Of a stretch of 64,000 nt of DNA, positions 33,945 to 44,831 are shown piece after piece. Each line of letters begins with the position of its first letter. Positions within the stretch are counted from its first letter, which is position 1. This DNA comes from Rhodovulum sp. 12E13 (GTDB taxonomy: Bacteria > Pseudomonadota > Alphaproteobacteria > Rhodobacterales > Rhodobacteraceae): positions 62,001-126,000 of the forward strand of contig NZ_QPLK01000006.1 in assembly GCF_003340565.1 (NCBI RefSeq), read 5' to 3'. The notes beneath the pieces are model-generated. The model made no database searches. It was given only the letters and a program-made list of their open reading frames with translations, and was not told the DNA's origin. A program made the translations under genes and the position numbers.

Positions 33945-34397
33945 ATGCTTCGTCGCCTCGTCTATCGCAGTGCGCCGCTCAGGCCCCCCGAGGCGGTGAT
34001 CCTCGACATCCTGCGGGTGTGCGATGCCCGCAACGCGCCACTCGGTTGCTCCGGCATGCTGTACTACGACGACGGCACCTTTGCCCAGCTCATCGAAGGC
34101 CCCGAGGAGGGGCTCGCCGCGCTCTGGCGCTCGATCGAGGCCGATTCGCGCCACCGCGTGCTGTGGCATCGCACCCTCCCCGCCACGGCCCGCGAGATCG
34201 GGAAAGGTCTGCCGATGGGGTTCCTGTCGAAGCGCGAGGCCCGCGCCGACCCGCGATACGCGCCCCTTGACGCCGTGTTGGCCGACGACGTGCTATCCGC
34301 CCCGGGCGGCCCTGTCCGCGGGCCCGGGCTCGGGCAGGCTCTCGCAGCGGCCGCGCGCCTGAAATACCCCGTCGCCGCGATGCCCGACGCCGGCTGA
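33945..34397 (+). CDS. BLUF-domain blue-light photoreceptor (short, stand-alone)
   Basis: FAD-binding blue-light sensor. The 150-residue product consists almost only of the BLUF domain: RRLVYRSAPL with the key Tyr7, DARNAPLGCSGMLYYDDGTF with flavin-contacting Asn30, and AQLIEGPEEGL with Gln48, the residue that flips on illumination. SRHRVLWHRTL follows in the expected place, where the semi-conserved Trp/Met region lies. AGGAG upstream of ATG 33945 decided the start. There is no output domain, so it must act through a partner, as in short BLUF proteins; no candidate partner is adjacent. Rhodobacter AppA carries the same domain fused to a redox domain. Confidence 0.92.
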   Translation: MLRRLVYRSAPLRPPEAVILDILRVCDARNAPLGCSGMLYYDDGTFAQLIEGPEEGLAALWRSIEADSRHRVLWHRTLPATAREIGKGLPMGFLSKREARADPRYAPLDAVLADDVLSAPGGPVRGPGLGQALAAAARLKYPVAAMPDAG

Positions 34398-34490
34398 GCG
34401 GCGCACGCCTCGACCGAGCGCGCCTCGACGGCTGGAAGCGGGCGCGATCCGCGCGTATCTCTGCGCTGTCACCCGCACCCAGGAGGCCCC

Positions 34491-35654
34491 ATGCCCATCA
34501 AGAACCGCTTCGCCGAGCTGCACCCCGAGATCGCCGAGTGGCGGCGCGATATCCACGCCCATCCCGAACTGGGCTTCGAGACGCATCGCACCGCGGTGCT
34601 CGTGGCGGAAAAGCTGCGCGCCTTCGGCATCGACGAGGTGGTCGAGGGCGTGGGCCGCACCGGCGTCGTCGGCGTGATCCGTGGTCGTTCCACCGCGTCG
34701 GGCAAGGTGGTCGGCCTGCGCGCCGACATGGACGCGCTGCCGATGACCGAGGTGACGGGCGCCCCCTACGCCTCGAAGACGCCCGGCGCCATGCATGCCT
34801 GCGGCCATGACGGCCACACCGCGATGCTGCTCGGCGCGGCGCGCTACCTCGCCGAGACGCGCAACTTCGACGGCACGGCGGTGGTGATCTTCCAGCCCGC
34901 GGAAGAGGGCGAGGGCGGCGGCCGAGAGATGGTCGAGGACGGGCTGATGGAGCGCTTCGGCATCCAGGAGGTCTACGGCATGCACAACTGGCCCGGCGTG
35001 CCGGCCGGCACCTTCGCCATCCGCACGGGGCCGTTCTTCGCTGCGGCCGACCTCTTCGAGATCGAGGTCGAGGGCAAGGGCGGCCACGCCGCCAAGCCGC
35101 ACGAGGCGACCGACACGACGCTGATCGCCTCGCACATCGTGGTGGCGCTCCAGTCGGTGGTGGCGCGCAATGTCGATCCGGTCGAGCAGGTGGTCGTCTC
35201 GGTCACCTCGTTCGAGACCGAGTCGAAAGCCTTCAACGTGATCCCGCAGAAGGTGACGCTGCGGGGAACCGTGCGCACGCTCTCCGAGCCGATGCGCGAC
35301 CTCGCCGAGACGCGGCTCAAGGCCGTGGCCACCGGCACGGCGGCCGCCTATGGCGGCGAGGCGATGGTGCATTACAAGCGCAACTACCCGGTCACGGTGA
35401 ATGCGCCCGAGCAGACCGACTTCGCCCGCGACGTGGCGCGCGCGGTGGCCGGCGACATCAGGGAGGCGTCGGTGACGATGGGGGGCGAGGATTTCTCGTT
35501 CATGCTCAACGAGCGGCCCGGCGCCTACATCCTCGTCGGCAACGGCGAGACGGCGATGGTCCACAACCCCGCCTACGACTTCAACGACGAGTCGATCCCG
35601 GCCGGCTGCTCCTACTGGGCCGAGGTGGTCGAGCGGCGGATGCCGGCGGCCTGA
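34491..35654 (+). CDS. M20 family amidohydrolase (hippurate/N-acyl amino acid hydrolase type)
   Basis: Zinc-dependent peptidase-fold enzyme that removes acyl groups from amino acids. The 387-residue product shows HRTAVLVAEKLR, GLRADMDALPMTEV (metal Asp region), HACGHDGHTAMLLGAA, FQPAEEGEGGG (catalytic and metal Glu), MHNWPGVPAGT, GKGGHAAKPH in the dimerisation lid and MGGEDFSFML near the end. These match the amidohydrolase/HipO branch. No signal peptide, so cytosolic. Substrate (N-acetyl amino acid, hippurate or similar) cannot be set from sequence. It is monocistronic, followed by a GC-rich repeat at 35680. Confidence 0.92.
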   Translation: MPIKNRFAELHPEIAEWRRDIHAHPELGFETHRTAVLVAEKLRAFGIDEVVEGVGRTGVVGVIRGRSTASGKVVGLRADMDALPMTEVTGAPYASKTPGAMHACGHDGHTAMLLGAARYLAETRNFDGTAVVIFQPAEEGEGGGREMVEDGLMERFGIQEVYGMHNWPGVPAGTFAIRTGPFFAAADLFEIEVEGKGGHAAKPHEATDTTLIASHIVVALQSVVARNVDPVEQVVVSVTSFETESKAFNVIPQKVTLRGTVRTLSEPMRDLAETRLKAVATGTAAAYGGEAMVHYKRNYPVTVNAPEQTDFARDVARAVAGDIREASVTMGGEDFSFMLNERPGAYILVGNGETAMVHNPAYDFNDESIPAGCSYWAEVVERRMPAA

Positions 35655-35679
35655 CCGCCCGCACTCATGGCGCTGGCCC

Positions 35680-35760
35680 GGGGGCGCTCCCGCCTCCGCT
35701 CGGGCGCGCGGGCGCGCCTCGCTCCGTTGGGCCCGGCCGCGCGCAGGGGCGCGCGGCGGG
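35680..35760. repeat. GC-rich ~80-bp intergenic repeat, copy 1
   Basis: Begins GGGGGCGCTCCCGCCTCCGC and contains CCGTTGGGCCCGGC near its middle. It closely matches 50131-50209, with only small indels and a few changes. Both copies begin about 25 bases after a stop codon on the plus strand, suggesting a structured 3'-end element or a dispersed repeat. Confidence 0.7.
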
Positions 35761-35835
35761 AGCCGCGGGACGGCCGAGTCGCGAGCCGCTCGGTCGTCGG
35801 CTGGCGGCGGCTCGCCGAGCGGGGTAGGGGGGCGC

Positions 35836-36633
35836 ATGACCGCCACCGTCGCCTGCATCAAGTGGGGCACCCTCTTCGGGCCCGAATACGTCAACCGTCT
35901 CTATTCCGGCGTGCGGCGCAACCTCTCGGTGCCCGTCCGTTTCCTGTGCATGACCGAGCGGCCCGAGGGGCTGCACCCCGACATCGAGGTGCTGACGCTG
36001 CCGGACGAGCCCTTCCGCGCCGAGATGGACGCCGCCCTCGCCGTGGCCGACCGCAAGGGTGCGATGCGCAAGGTGAGCCTCTTTCGCCCCGGCCTGATCG
36101 CGGGGCTCGACGGCCCCGTGCTCGGCTTCGATCTCGACGTGGTCATCACCGGACCGCTCGACGACCTGCTGGCCCATGCGCCGGGCACGGTCGCCATGCG
36201 CGCCGACTGGGTGGAGGCGCGGCGCGGCCGGCCCACGGGGCACGGCTCGGTCTTTCGCTTCGACCCTGCCCTGCACCCGTGGCTCTACGACCGGCTCGCC
36301 GCCGACCCGGCCGGCGAGGTTGCCCGCGCGCGCGGCTCCGAGCAGCGCTACACCTCGACGCTCGCCCAGGAGAAGCGCGCCTTTGCCTACCTGCCGCCGG
36401 AGCAGGTTGTCAGCTTCAAGCACGACTGCCTCGACCTGCCGCCCTTGAACTGGATTCGCCCCGCCCGTCTGCCGCGCGAGGCGCGGGTGGTCTGCTTTCA
36501 CGGGCACCCAAAGATGCACGAGGCGGTGGCGGGCTGGTGGGGCAGCCCCCTGCGTGCCTGCCGCGCGGTGCCGTGGCTGCGCGAGCACTGGATCGACCGC
36601 GCGGCCCGAGACCTCGGCGCGGGCTGGGCCTGA
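35836..36633 (+). CDS. Glycosyltransferase-like protein with DxD motif
   Basis: A 265-residue soluble protein. Its N-terminal half looks like a GT-A nucleotide-sugar fold: VACIKWGTLFGPEYVNRLYSG, FLCMTERPEGLHPDI, and GPVLGFDLDVVITGPLDDL, with Asp99-x-Asp101 as a possible metal/nucleotide-sugar site. The C-terminal half contains VVSFKHDCLDLP and VVCFHGHPKMHE, where the second histidine motif resembles a late metal ligand of such enzymes. No substrate can be named and no polysaccharide cluster is adjacent. It could be a member of an uncharacterised family with this fold. Confidence 0.65.
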   Translation: MTATVACIKWGTLFGPEYVNRLYSGVRRNLSVPVRFLCMTERPEGLHPDIEVLTLPDEPFRAEMDAALAVADRKGAMRKVSLFRPGLIAGLDGPVLGFDLDVVITGPLDDLLAHAPGTVAMRADWVEARRGRPTGHGSVFRFDPALHPWLYDRLAADPAGEVARARGSEQRYTSTLAQEKRAFAYLPPEQVVSFKHDCLDLPPLNWIRPARLPREARVVCFHGHPKMHEAVAGWWGSPLRACRAVPWLREHWIDRAARDLGAGWA

Positions 36634-37059
36634 CAGCCCCCTCCGCTCGCAGGTCGACCGAACGGTGTTGCCGATGGCCGCCGGCCCGGCGTGGAGGGAG
36701 GGGCGCGCGCGACGAGACGCGGGCAGCGCCAGCGCAGCCCCGGCGCGGCACCGAGCAGTCCCCGCCCCTGTCGTCGGCTGCCCGACCGCTCGCGCGATCT
36801 GCCAGACGGAGGTGCCGCCGTGCCCGTGCCATCGTGCCCGCCGGCCAAACGGCGCTGGCCGGGGCGGGCCGGTGCCACCGCCACGGGCGACCGCCGGCCA
36901 CCGTCCTGTGGCCGACCGCTCTGCCCCGGCCGAGGCTCTCCGGGAGCATGTCGGAGAACGGCGCGCCGCGCGCTCGCCGCTCGGCACATCCGACATCCGG
37001 GTCCGGCGACACGGCCCCGGCGCACGCTCCGCGACCTGTCGCCGTCGGGGCGGGGCGTC
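36634..37059. other. Spacer with no supported gene
   Basis: This 426-base stretch between convergent genes (glycosyltransferase-like and GNAT) is very GC-rich. Open frames run through it in several phases, but all are arginine/proline-rich with no ribosome site or recognisable motif. I see no repeat of the families found elsewhere here. Confidence 0.45.
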
Positions 37060-37539
37060 TCAGGCGGGCGGATCGCTCCATCGGGTGACGGGCCCCGAAA
37101 CGCCGGCCCAGTCGCCGCGTCCGAGCACGCGATCGGGGTTGGTGGGCGGCGGCATCTCGACGGCGGAGAGCCGGGAGAAGCCGAAGCGGCCGTAATAGGG
37201 CGCGTCGCCCACGAGCAGCAGGCGCGACCAGCCGAGCGACGGCGCGCGCTCCGCGAGATCGCCGATGAGCGCCGCGCCGAGGCCCTCGCCCTGCCGCGTG
37301 GGGTGCACGGCCACCGGGCCGACCAGAGCGGCCGGCGCCCCGCCCACGCGGACCGGCCACGCCCGGATGGCGCAGGCAAGCGCGCCATCGCCGCGCCCCA
37401 CCCTGCAGAGCGGCGCGATCGGCGCCACGCCCTCGCGCAGACGATACGAGGAGAGCGCCTCGCGCCCAGGCGCGAAGCACAGGTCGAACAGGGCCTCGAC
37501 CTCCCACCAATCCTCCGGGCTCTCCTGCTCGAGCTCCAC
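37060..37539 (-). CDS. GNAT-family N-acetyltransferase
   Basis: A 159-residue acetyl-CoA-dependent acyltransferase. The acetyl-CoA loop is RQGEGLGAALIGDL, preceded by ALVGPVAVHP on the core strand and followed by LLLVGDAPYYGRFGFSRL, the pattern of YhbS-type GNAT proteins, which commonly end with a Tyr/Phe general acid in YYGRFGF. The start is a GTG at 37539. Substrate unknown. Flanking genes are in the opposite orientation and give no hint. Confidence 0.85.
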   Translation of the reverse strand: MELEQESPEDWWEVEALFDLCFAPGREALSSYRLREGVAPIAPLCRVGRGDGALACAIRAWPVRVGGAPAALVGPVAVHPTRQGEGLGAALIGDLAERAPSLGWSRLLLVGDAPYYGRFGFSRLSAVEMPPPTNPDRVLGRGDWAGVSGPVTRWSDPPA

Positions 37540-37685
37540 CCCACCCTCCGCTGCCCTGCGCCCGCGCAGCCCCGCCGGGCGGCGGTTTCGGCTGGCGCGG
37601 CGCCTAGCACGCGGCTAGGGCGGGGGCAAAGGCGGGCGCGATCCCGCGCGCCGGGCGAGGCAGGGCGGAGGCAGGAGGCAGGGCA

Positions 37686-38291
37686 TTGTTCTATCGGCCG
37701 GACGAGGGGCACGGGCTGCCCCACAACCCCTTCGGCGCCGTGGTGGCGCCGCGGCCCATCGGCTGGATCTCGACCCGCGGCGCCGACGGGGCCGAGAACC
37801 TCGCGCCCTACTCGTTCTTCAACGCGGTCGCCTACGTGCCGCCGCAGGTGATGTTCGCCTCGACCTCGGCCAAGCCCGACCGCGACGGCACCAAGGACAG
37901 CGTTGCCAACATTGCCGAGACGGGCGTGTTCTGCGTCAACGTCGTCGAATACGCCGCCCGCGCGGCGATGAACGCCACCTCCGGCCCCTGGCCGAAGGAG
38001 GTGGACGAGTTCGACCATGCGGGGCTGGCGCGGGCGGAGTGCGAGACGATCACCTGCTCGCGCGTGGCCGGGGCGCCGGCGGCGCTCGAATGCCGGCTGA
38101 CACGGATCGTGGATCTGCCCGGCGAGGCGAACAAGGTGGTGTTCGGCGAGGTGACGGGCGTGCACCTGCGCAACGACTGCCTGCGCGAGGGTCGCTTCGA
38201 CATCACCGCGGTCCAGCCCCTCGCCCGCTGCGGCTACCGCGACTACGCGGTGGTGCGCGAGGTGTTCGAGCTCAAGCGCCCCGGCGAGTAG
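37686..38291 (+). CDS. Flavin reductase family (FMN-binding) protein
   Basis: A 201-residue FMN-binding split-barrel protein. GAVVAPRPIGWISTRGADGAENLAPYSFFNAVAYVPP is the classic flavin-reductase/DIM6 N-terminal signature, and NVVEYAARAAMN and VFGEVTGVHL occur in the expected order. It could reduce or just bind FMN. The start is a TTG at 37686 preceded by AGGAGG, the best start near the conserved N-terminus. It is flanked by a divergent GNAT gene and a convergent lipoprotein gene; no monooxygenase partner is nearby. Confidence 0.88.
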   Translation: MFYRPDEGHGLPHNPFGAVVAPRPIGWISTRGADGAENLAPYSFFNAVAYVPPQVMFASTSAKPDRDGTKDSVANIAETGVFCVNVVEYAARAAMNATSGPWPKEVDEFDHAGLARAECETITCSRVAGAPAALECRLTRIVDLPGEANKVVFGEVTGVHLRNDCLREGRFDITAVQPLARCGYRDYAVVREVFELKRPGE

Positions 38292-38477
38292 CATGGACAG
38301 CGCCCGGCACCCTGCCTGACGCGCCGCCGACTTGGCCTCTGCGACGGAGCGCGGCGCCACGGGCCGACCCACGTGGACAGGCAGCGACCGTGGGCTTGCA
38401 ACGGCTCGTAGGTGCCCGTTACGGCTGCGCATCTTCTGGATCGGGGCACCCGCCCGCCACCGTGCGTGGCCGCGGCC

Positions 38478-38987
38478 TCAGAGGCCGGTGACGGTGAGTT
38501 CCGGCAGGGCGGTCAGGGGCGCGCCGAGCACGCGGAAGGCGGGCAGCGAGACGCGGCTGCCCGAGCCGGGCGCGCCGCCAGAGGGGCGCAGCTCGACCTG
38601 CACCGAGGCGCCGGTGGCGGGGTTGGTGAGCCGCCCCGGCCGAACGGCGGAGACGAGCGGCGTCTCGGCCCAGAAGCCGGGCTCGGCCGGGCTGCCGAGG
38701 GAGGCGACGGTGGTGCCGAGCGCGTCCTCACCGCCGGCGGTGGGCGCGGCGGCCGCGGCGCGTTCCTCCGGCGTGGTGGTGTCGAACTCCTCGACCGTGA
38801 CCGCGCTGGCGGGCGGTGCGCCGGCGGCGGCCCCGGGCGAGGCGGCCGCACCCGGCGGCGGGGCGACGGCGACGGGCCGTGCGGCGCTCTCGTCGCGCGG
38901 CTCGAGGAAGGGGATCTCGGCGCAGCCCGCGAGCGACGCGAGCGCCAGAGCCGAGGCCCCCGTCGCGATGATCCGTCTGGCCGTCAT
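38478..38987 (-). CDS. Lipoprotein of unknown function
   Basis: A 169-residue secreted lipoprotein: signal sequence [22 protein letters not shown] with lipobox LAGC (Cys22). Next comes a Pro/Ala/Gly-rich linker (about 30-62), and a C-terminal part with [32 protein letters not shown] and a repeated structure ending [15 protein letters not shown] precedes the ATG. The C-terminal region keeps the recurring [22 protein letters not shown] block that looks conserved. Homologues may carry misleading enzyme names. An envelope role is likely from localisation only. It is divergent from moaA. Confidence 0.72.
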   Translation of the reverse strand: MTARRIIATGASALALASLAGCAEIPFLEPRDESAARPVAVAPPPGAAASPGAAAGAPPASAVTVEEFDTTTPEERAAAAAPTAGGEDALGTTVASLGSPAEPGFWAETPLVSAVRPGRLTNPATGASVQVELRPSGGAPGSGSRVSLPAFRVLGAPLTALPELTVTGL

Positions 38988-39132
38988 GCGCCCCTCCTTT
39001 CGCGCGGCGTGTCCTTTCGGTGGTAGCCGTCCGGCCCTTCCCGCGCAATCGCGGGCGGCGATAGAGGCCGGCTATGGGCCGATACGTCCGGGCCGCTTGC
39101 CCGTGCGGGCGCATGGCCTTAGCCTGCGCGCC

Positions 39133-40140
39133 ATGAACGCGCCATTGATCGATCCCTTCGCCCGCCCCATCACCTACCTGCGGGTCTCCGTCACCGACCG
39201 CTGCGACTTTCGCTGCGTGTATTGCATGGCGGAGAACATGACCTTCCTGCCCAAGAAGGAGCTCCTGACGCTGGAAGAGCTCGACCGCGTGTCGTCGGCC
39301 TTCGTCCGGCTGGGGGTGCGCAAGCTGCGCATCACCGGGGGAGAGCCGCTCGTGCGGCGGGGGATCATGACCTATTTCGAGGCGATGGCGCGGCATCTCG
39401 AGTCGGGCGCGCTCGACGAGCTGACGCTGACGACCAACGGCTCGCAGCTCGCCCGCTTCGCGCCCGATCTGGCGGCGCTCGGGGTGCGGCGGGTCAATGT
39501 CTCGCTCGACACGCTGGACGAGGAGAAATTCGCCCGCGTCACCCGCTGGGGGCGCCTGCCGCAGGTGCTCGAGGGGATCGAGGCGGCGCAGAAGGCCGGG
39601 ATTCGCGTCAAGATCAACGCGGTCGCGCTCAAGGGCTTCAACGAGGGGGAACTGTTCGACCTGCAGGCATGGTGCGCGCGCCGCGACATGGACCTGACCT
39701 TCATCGAGGTCATGCCGATGGGCGATCTCGGCGGCGAGGACCGGATCGGCCAGTACTGGTCGCTCAAGGATCTGCGCGCGCGTCTGGCCGAGCGCTTCAC
39801 GCTGGTCGATCTCGCCGAGCGGTCGGGGGGCCCGGCGCGCTACGTCAAGCTGGCCGAGACGGGTCAGAAGATCGGTTTCATCACGCCGCTCACGCACAAT
39901 TTCTGCGAAAGCTGCAACCGGGTGCGGCTGACCTGCACGGGCGAGCTGTTCATGTGCCTCGGCCAGGAGGACAACGCCGACCTGCGCGCGCCCCTCCGGG
40001 CGCACCCGGGCGACGACGCGCCGCTGGAGAGCGCCATCCGCGCCGCCATCGCGCGCAAGCCGAAGGGCCACGATTTCGACTATTCCCGGCAGGAGGTCTC
40101 GGGACAGGTGCCGCGCCACATGAGCCACACCGGCGGCTGA
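39133..40140 (+). CDS. moaA: GTP 3',8-cyclase MoaA (molybdenum cofactor)
   Basis: Radical SAM enzyme which, with MoaC, turns GTP into cyclic pyranopterin phosphate. The 335-residue product has the N-terminal 4Fe-4S motif with Cys24, Cys28 and Cys31 (CDFRCVYC), [14 protein letters not shown], and the C-terminal cluster region [22 protein letters not shown] binding the second 4Fe-4S that holds GTP. It ends with GHMSHTGG, the conserved double-glycine tail required for activity. The ATG at 39133 matches the family start. moaC and others are not nearby. Confidence 0.97.
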   Translation: MNAPLIDPFARPITYLRVSVTDRCDFRCVYCMAENMTFLPKKELLTLEELDRVSSAFVRLGVRKLRITGGEPLVRRGIMTYFEAMARHLESGALDELTLTTNGSQLARFAPDLAALGVRRVNVSLDTLDEEKFARVTRWGRLPQVLEGIEAAQKAGIRVKINAVALKGFNEGELFDLQAWCARRDMDLTFIEVMPMGDLGGEDRIGQYWSLKDLRARLAERFTLVDLAERSGGPARYVKLAETGQKIGFITPLTHNFCESCNRVRLTCTGELFMCLGQEDNADLRAPLRAHPGDDAPLESAIRAAIARKPKGHDFDYSRQEVSGQVPRHMSHTGG

Positions 40141-40423
40141 GCGGAGGCGCCGGTGGGGTCGCGGTGCCCCGTCCCGCCGCGCGCCGCGAACGCCAGCCGC
40201 GTGGCTCGGAGCAGATCGGTGGCGATGTCGGAGGCGAAGGCCCCGCAACGGATCGAGGCACGTCGCCCGGATCTCCCCGACGACACGCGAGGCAACACAC
40301 GAGGCAACGTCGCCCGATCCACGCGCGCGCCTCGGCGTGCCCGGCGCGAAGGGCCGTGGCAGCCGCGCCTCCGGATACCCCGAGGGGGCCGCCCGGGCGC
40401 AGCCGATCGCGGCTCTCACCCGC

Positions 40424-42676
40424 TCAGCCCTGGGCGCGGAGCCACTCCATCACTGCCGGGCGCACCGATTGCGCGCCCGAGCCGCGCGCCTCGTCGATCA
40501 CCTCGCGCACCTCGGCGAGGTTCGTGCGCCTGAGCAGGTGCTTGACCGGGCCGATCGAGGCCGGCCGCATCGACAGCGTGCGGAACCCCATCGCGGCGAA
40601 GCACATCGCCTCGACCGGGCGGCCGGCATCCTCGCCGCAGAACGACAGGGGCGTGCCCGTGTCCTCGCAGCGCTGCACGATCCATTCGAGGAAGGTCAGG
40701 TAGGAGACGTTGAGCGAATCGTAGCGCCGCCGCACCCGTTCGTTCTCGCGGTCGGCAGCGAAGAAGAACTGCTTGAGGTCGTTGCCGCCAACCGAGATGA
40801 AGTCGGCCGACTCGAAGAAGCGCCGCGGCGAGAAGGCGAGGCTGGGCGTCTCGAGCATCGCCCCGATCTCGATCTTCGAGGGCAGGGGGCGGCCGAGCCG
40901 TTCTTCGCGCTCCAGCTCGTCGTGCACGGCGGCCCTGCCGGCGAGAAACTCGTCGAGCTGTGCGATGAAGGGGAACATGATCGCCAGCGGCCGCCCGGCC
41001 GCCGCCCGGATCAGCGCCTGAAGCTGCATCCGCATCACGCCCGGCCGGTCGAGAAAGACGCGGATCGCGCGCCAGCCGAGCGCGGGGTTCGGCTCGTGAT
41101 CGCGCTTCATGTAGGGCAGCACCTTGTCCGATCCGATGTCCAGGGTGCGGAACACCACGCGCTTCCCGTCGGCGGCGTCCATCACGCGGCCATAGAGCAT
41201 GGCGAGCTCGTCGCGCCGCGGCACGTGGTTGCGGATCAGGAACTGCAGCTCTGTGCGGAACAGGCCCACCCCCTCGGCGCCGGAGTTCTTCAGCGAGGGC
41301 AGGTCGGCCATGAGGCCGGCATTCATGTGCAGCGCGATGGTGGGGCCGTAGACCGTGGTCGCGGGCACCCTGCGGATAGAGGCATACCGCTCCTGCGCCT
41401 TGGCCTGCATCGCGATCTTGTCGCGGAAGGCCTTGGCGACGTTCTCCTCGGGGCGCAGGTGCACGATCCCCTGTTCGCCGTCGACGAGCAGCGCGTCGCC
41501 GTTCAGCGCCTCCTGCAGGATGCCGCGCGCGTTGATGACCAGCGGGATCGCCAGCGCCCGCGCCACCACCGCCGCGTGGCTGCCGACCGAGCCCTCCTCG
41601 AGCACGAGCCCCTTCAGCGTGCGCCCGTAGGAGAGCAACTCGCCGGGGCCGATGTTGCGCGCCACGAGGATGGGGCTTTCGGGCATCTCGGCGCCGGTCT
41701 CGTCGCCCTGTCCCGTCAGCAGCCGCAGCAGGCGGTTCGACAGGTCGTCGAGATCCTGCAGCCGCTCGCGCAGGTAGGCGTCGGGAACCTGCTCCAGCCG
41801 GGTGCGCGCGCGGGTCTGCTCGCGCTCCACCGCCGCCTCGGCCGACAGGCCGCGCGCGATGCTCTCCTCCATCCGCCGCATCCAGCCCTTGGAATTGGCG
41901 AACATCCGGTAGGCCTCGAGCACCTGCCGGTGGTCGCCGTCGGGGGCATGGCGCGGATCGCCCAGCATCTCGTCGACCGAGACGCGCAACCGGTCCACGG
42001 CGTCGCGCAGGCGCGCCGTCTCGGCGGCGGAATCGTCGGCGAAGGGGTTGGTCACGATCACCCGCGGCTCGTGCAGCCACGCGGCGCCCATCGCCGTGCC
42101 CTCCTGCCCGACGGTGCCGCGCAGCAAGACCGCCTGCTGGTGCAGGGGCTTGAGCGCCGCCCCCTCGCCGACGAACGCGCCGAGCTCGGCCATCTCGGCC
42201 AGCACCATGGCCACGACCTCGAGCGCGTAGAGCTCGTCCTCGGAATAGGCGCGTGCCTCCTTCGACTGGACGACGAGCACGCCCAGCCGCTCGCCCAGCC
42301 GCTGGATCGGCACGCCGAGGAACGCCGAATAGATCTCTTCCCCCGTCTCGGGCATGTAACGGAAGCCCGGCTCGCCCGGCGCGTCGGCGGTGTTGATCGG
42401 CTGCGCCTTGCGCGCCACCCGGCCCACCAGGCCCTCGCCGAGGCGCATCCGCGTCTTGTGGACGGCCTCGGCATTGAGCCCCTCGGTCGCGCAGAGCTCC
42501 AGCGTCTCGGGGTCGCGGAAAAGGTAGATCGAGCAGACCGGCGTCTGAATCTCCTCGGCGATGAGCCGCACGACACGGTTTAGCCGCTCCTGCCCCTCTG
42601 CGGGCTCGGCCAGCGCCGCCTTCAGGCGGCCGAGCAGCCTGCGGCTGCCGCTTTCGCTGTTGCTGCCGTCTGCCAT
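40424..42676 (-). CDS. ptsP: Nitrogen PTS enzyme I (PtsP)
   Basis: First phosphotransferase of PTSNtr, taking phosphate from PEP to NPr. The 750-residue product has an N-terminal GAF domain (about 15-165) and the linked helical region. The phosphohistidine domain has LVLEEGSVGSHAAVVAR (active His367) and the PEP-binding TIM barrel shows GVGLFRTELQFLIRN, VFRTLDIGSDKVLPYM, SVGGNDLKQFFF and PLSFCGEDAGRP with the catalytic cysteine. Linked to nitrogen/carbon and polyhydroxybutyrate regulation in alphaproteobacteria. It is convergent with moaA and near lysC, a common neighbour in this group. Confidence 0.96.
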   Translation of the reverse strand: MADGSNSESGSRRLLGRLKAALAEPAEGQERLNRVVRLIAEEIQTPVCSIYLFRDPETLELCATEGLNAEAVHKTRMRLGEGLVGRVARKAQPINTADAPGEPGFRYMPETGEEIYSAFLGVPIQRLGERLGVLVVQSKEARAYSEDELYALEVVAMVLAEMAELGAFVGEGAALKPLHQQAVLLRGTVGQEGTAMGAAWLHEPRVIVTNPFADDSAAETARLRDAVDRLRVSVDEMLGDPRHAPDGDHRQVLEAYRMFANSKGWMRRMEESIARGLSAEAAVEREQTRARTRLEQVPDAYLRERLQDLDDLSNRLLRLLTGQGDETGAEMPESPILVARNIGPGELLSYGRTLKGLVLEEGSVGSHAAVVARALAIPLVINARGILQEALNGDALLVDGEQGIVHLRPEENVAKAFRDKIAMQAKAQERYASIRRVPATTVYGPTIALHMNAGLMADLPSLKNSGAEGVGLFRTELQFLIRNHVPRRDELAMLYGRVMDAADGKRVVFRTLDIGSDKVLPYMKRDHEPNPALGWRAIRVFLDRPGVMRMQLQALIRAAAGRPLAIMFPFIAQLDEFLAGRAAVHDELEREERLGRPLPSKIEIGAMLETPSLAFSPRRFFESADFISVGGNDLKQFFFAADRENERVRRRYDSLNVSYLTFLEWIVQRCEDTGTPLSFCGEDAGRPVEAMCFAAMGFRTLSMRPASIGPVKHLLRRTNLAEVREVIDEARGSGAQSVRPAVMEWLRAQG

Positions 42677-42900
42677 TGTGCGCGTGCCCCACGAGCGGCC
42701 GGCTTCTCCGGCCGGCCTCAGGTTAGACCACAGCGCGGCCGCCGGGGAAAGCCGGTGATGTGCAGCTGCAGCGACGGTTGTCGTGCTCCGCCGCGCCGCC
42801 CGGAGCGGTCTCCCGCGGCGCCACCGCCTTGCCACGCTTTCGCCGGGAGCAGGCGCCACGCCCGGAGAGATTGCAGCCGGAACGACGCCGAGGAACACGC

Positions 42901-43362
42901 ATGACACCCAGCGCACGCGCCGCAGCGCGACCGCGGCCCGTCGCCGGCCTCGCCGGGTTCGCGCTCGCCGCCGCCGCCCTCGTTCTCGTGCTCGTCCACT
43001 TCTGGGCCGGGCCGTTGGCGCCGCAGAAGGCTGCCGGGGGGAGCCTGGGCGAGCTCGCGGCGGAGGTCCGCGATCCGGCCCTGCGGGAGATGCGCGGCGC
43101 GCCGCAACCGGCGCCGGAGCCTGTCCCGTGGGATATCGACCGCCTGCTTTCGGCGGTCGCGGCGGTGCTCGCGGGCCGCGCCGTGGTGAGCGCGCTCTAC
43201 GGGCTGATCCGGCATGAGGCGAAGCGGCCCGCCGTGGCCGGGATGGCGCTCGGTGCCTCGGCGATCCTGTTCCACATCTTCAGCGTCATGGTGCTGGCGA
43301 TCGCGGGTGCGATCGTGGTGGCCGCCCTGGTGAACGCGGTCGGGCAGGACCTGTTCGGCTAG
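42901..43362 (+). CDS. Conserved-looking membrane protein of 153 residues
   Basis: Three hydrophobic segments: residues 16-38 (AGLAGFALAAAALVLVLVHF), about 82-104, and the last about 120-148, with a polar amphipathic stretch between the first two (AAEVRDPALREMRGAPQ). Starts with an ATG after GGAACACG-type purines. It lies 16 bases from the convergent lysC end and divergent from ptsP. Neither family nor reaction is recognised. Its position between ptsP and lysC is a plausible genomic tie only. Confidence 0.6.
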   Translation: MTPSARAAARPRPVAGLAGFALAAAALVLVLVHFWAGPLAPQKAAGGSLGELAAEVRDPALREMRGAPQPAPEPVPWDIDRLLSAVAAVLAGRAVVSALYGLIRHEAKRPAVAGMALGASAILFHIFSVMVLAIAGAIVVAALVNAVGQDLFG

Positions 43363-43377
43363 CCCCCGCGGCCCGGC

Positions 43378-44631
<1,254 letters not shown>

Positions 44632-44720
44632 CGCGGCTCCCCGTCAGGTCGCCGGGGCCTTAGGCGAAGGGGCGAGAGGGCGCAAGGGCAGCCCTGTCGC
44701 GCCCCGGCCGGTCGCGGGCG

Positions 44721-44742
44721 CAAGAGCCTTCGAAGGCTCTTG
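44721..44742. repeat. Perfect 22-bp palindrome, copy A
   Basis: CAAGAGCCTTC and its exact complement GAAGGCTCTTG meet head-to-head. It lies in the 234-base lysC-choV spacer, 112 bases from a sister palindrome with one base-pair change. Forms a long hairpin, or is a target for a DNA-binding protein. Confidence 0.75.
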
Positions 44743-44831
44743 GACCGTCGCGCGGGGCGTCCGCGGAGCAAGCGCCGGGCGGGTGCCCGGAGCGGCCTTC
44801 GGAGAGGGCGCGCGTGCGCCGCCCGCGCGGG

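Noticed and set aside
40337-42583. 748-codon plus-strand frame opposite ptsP
   Set aside because: It is rich in Arg/His/Gly with no motifs, while the minus strand encodes a complete PtsP.
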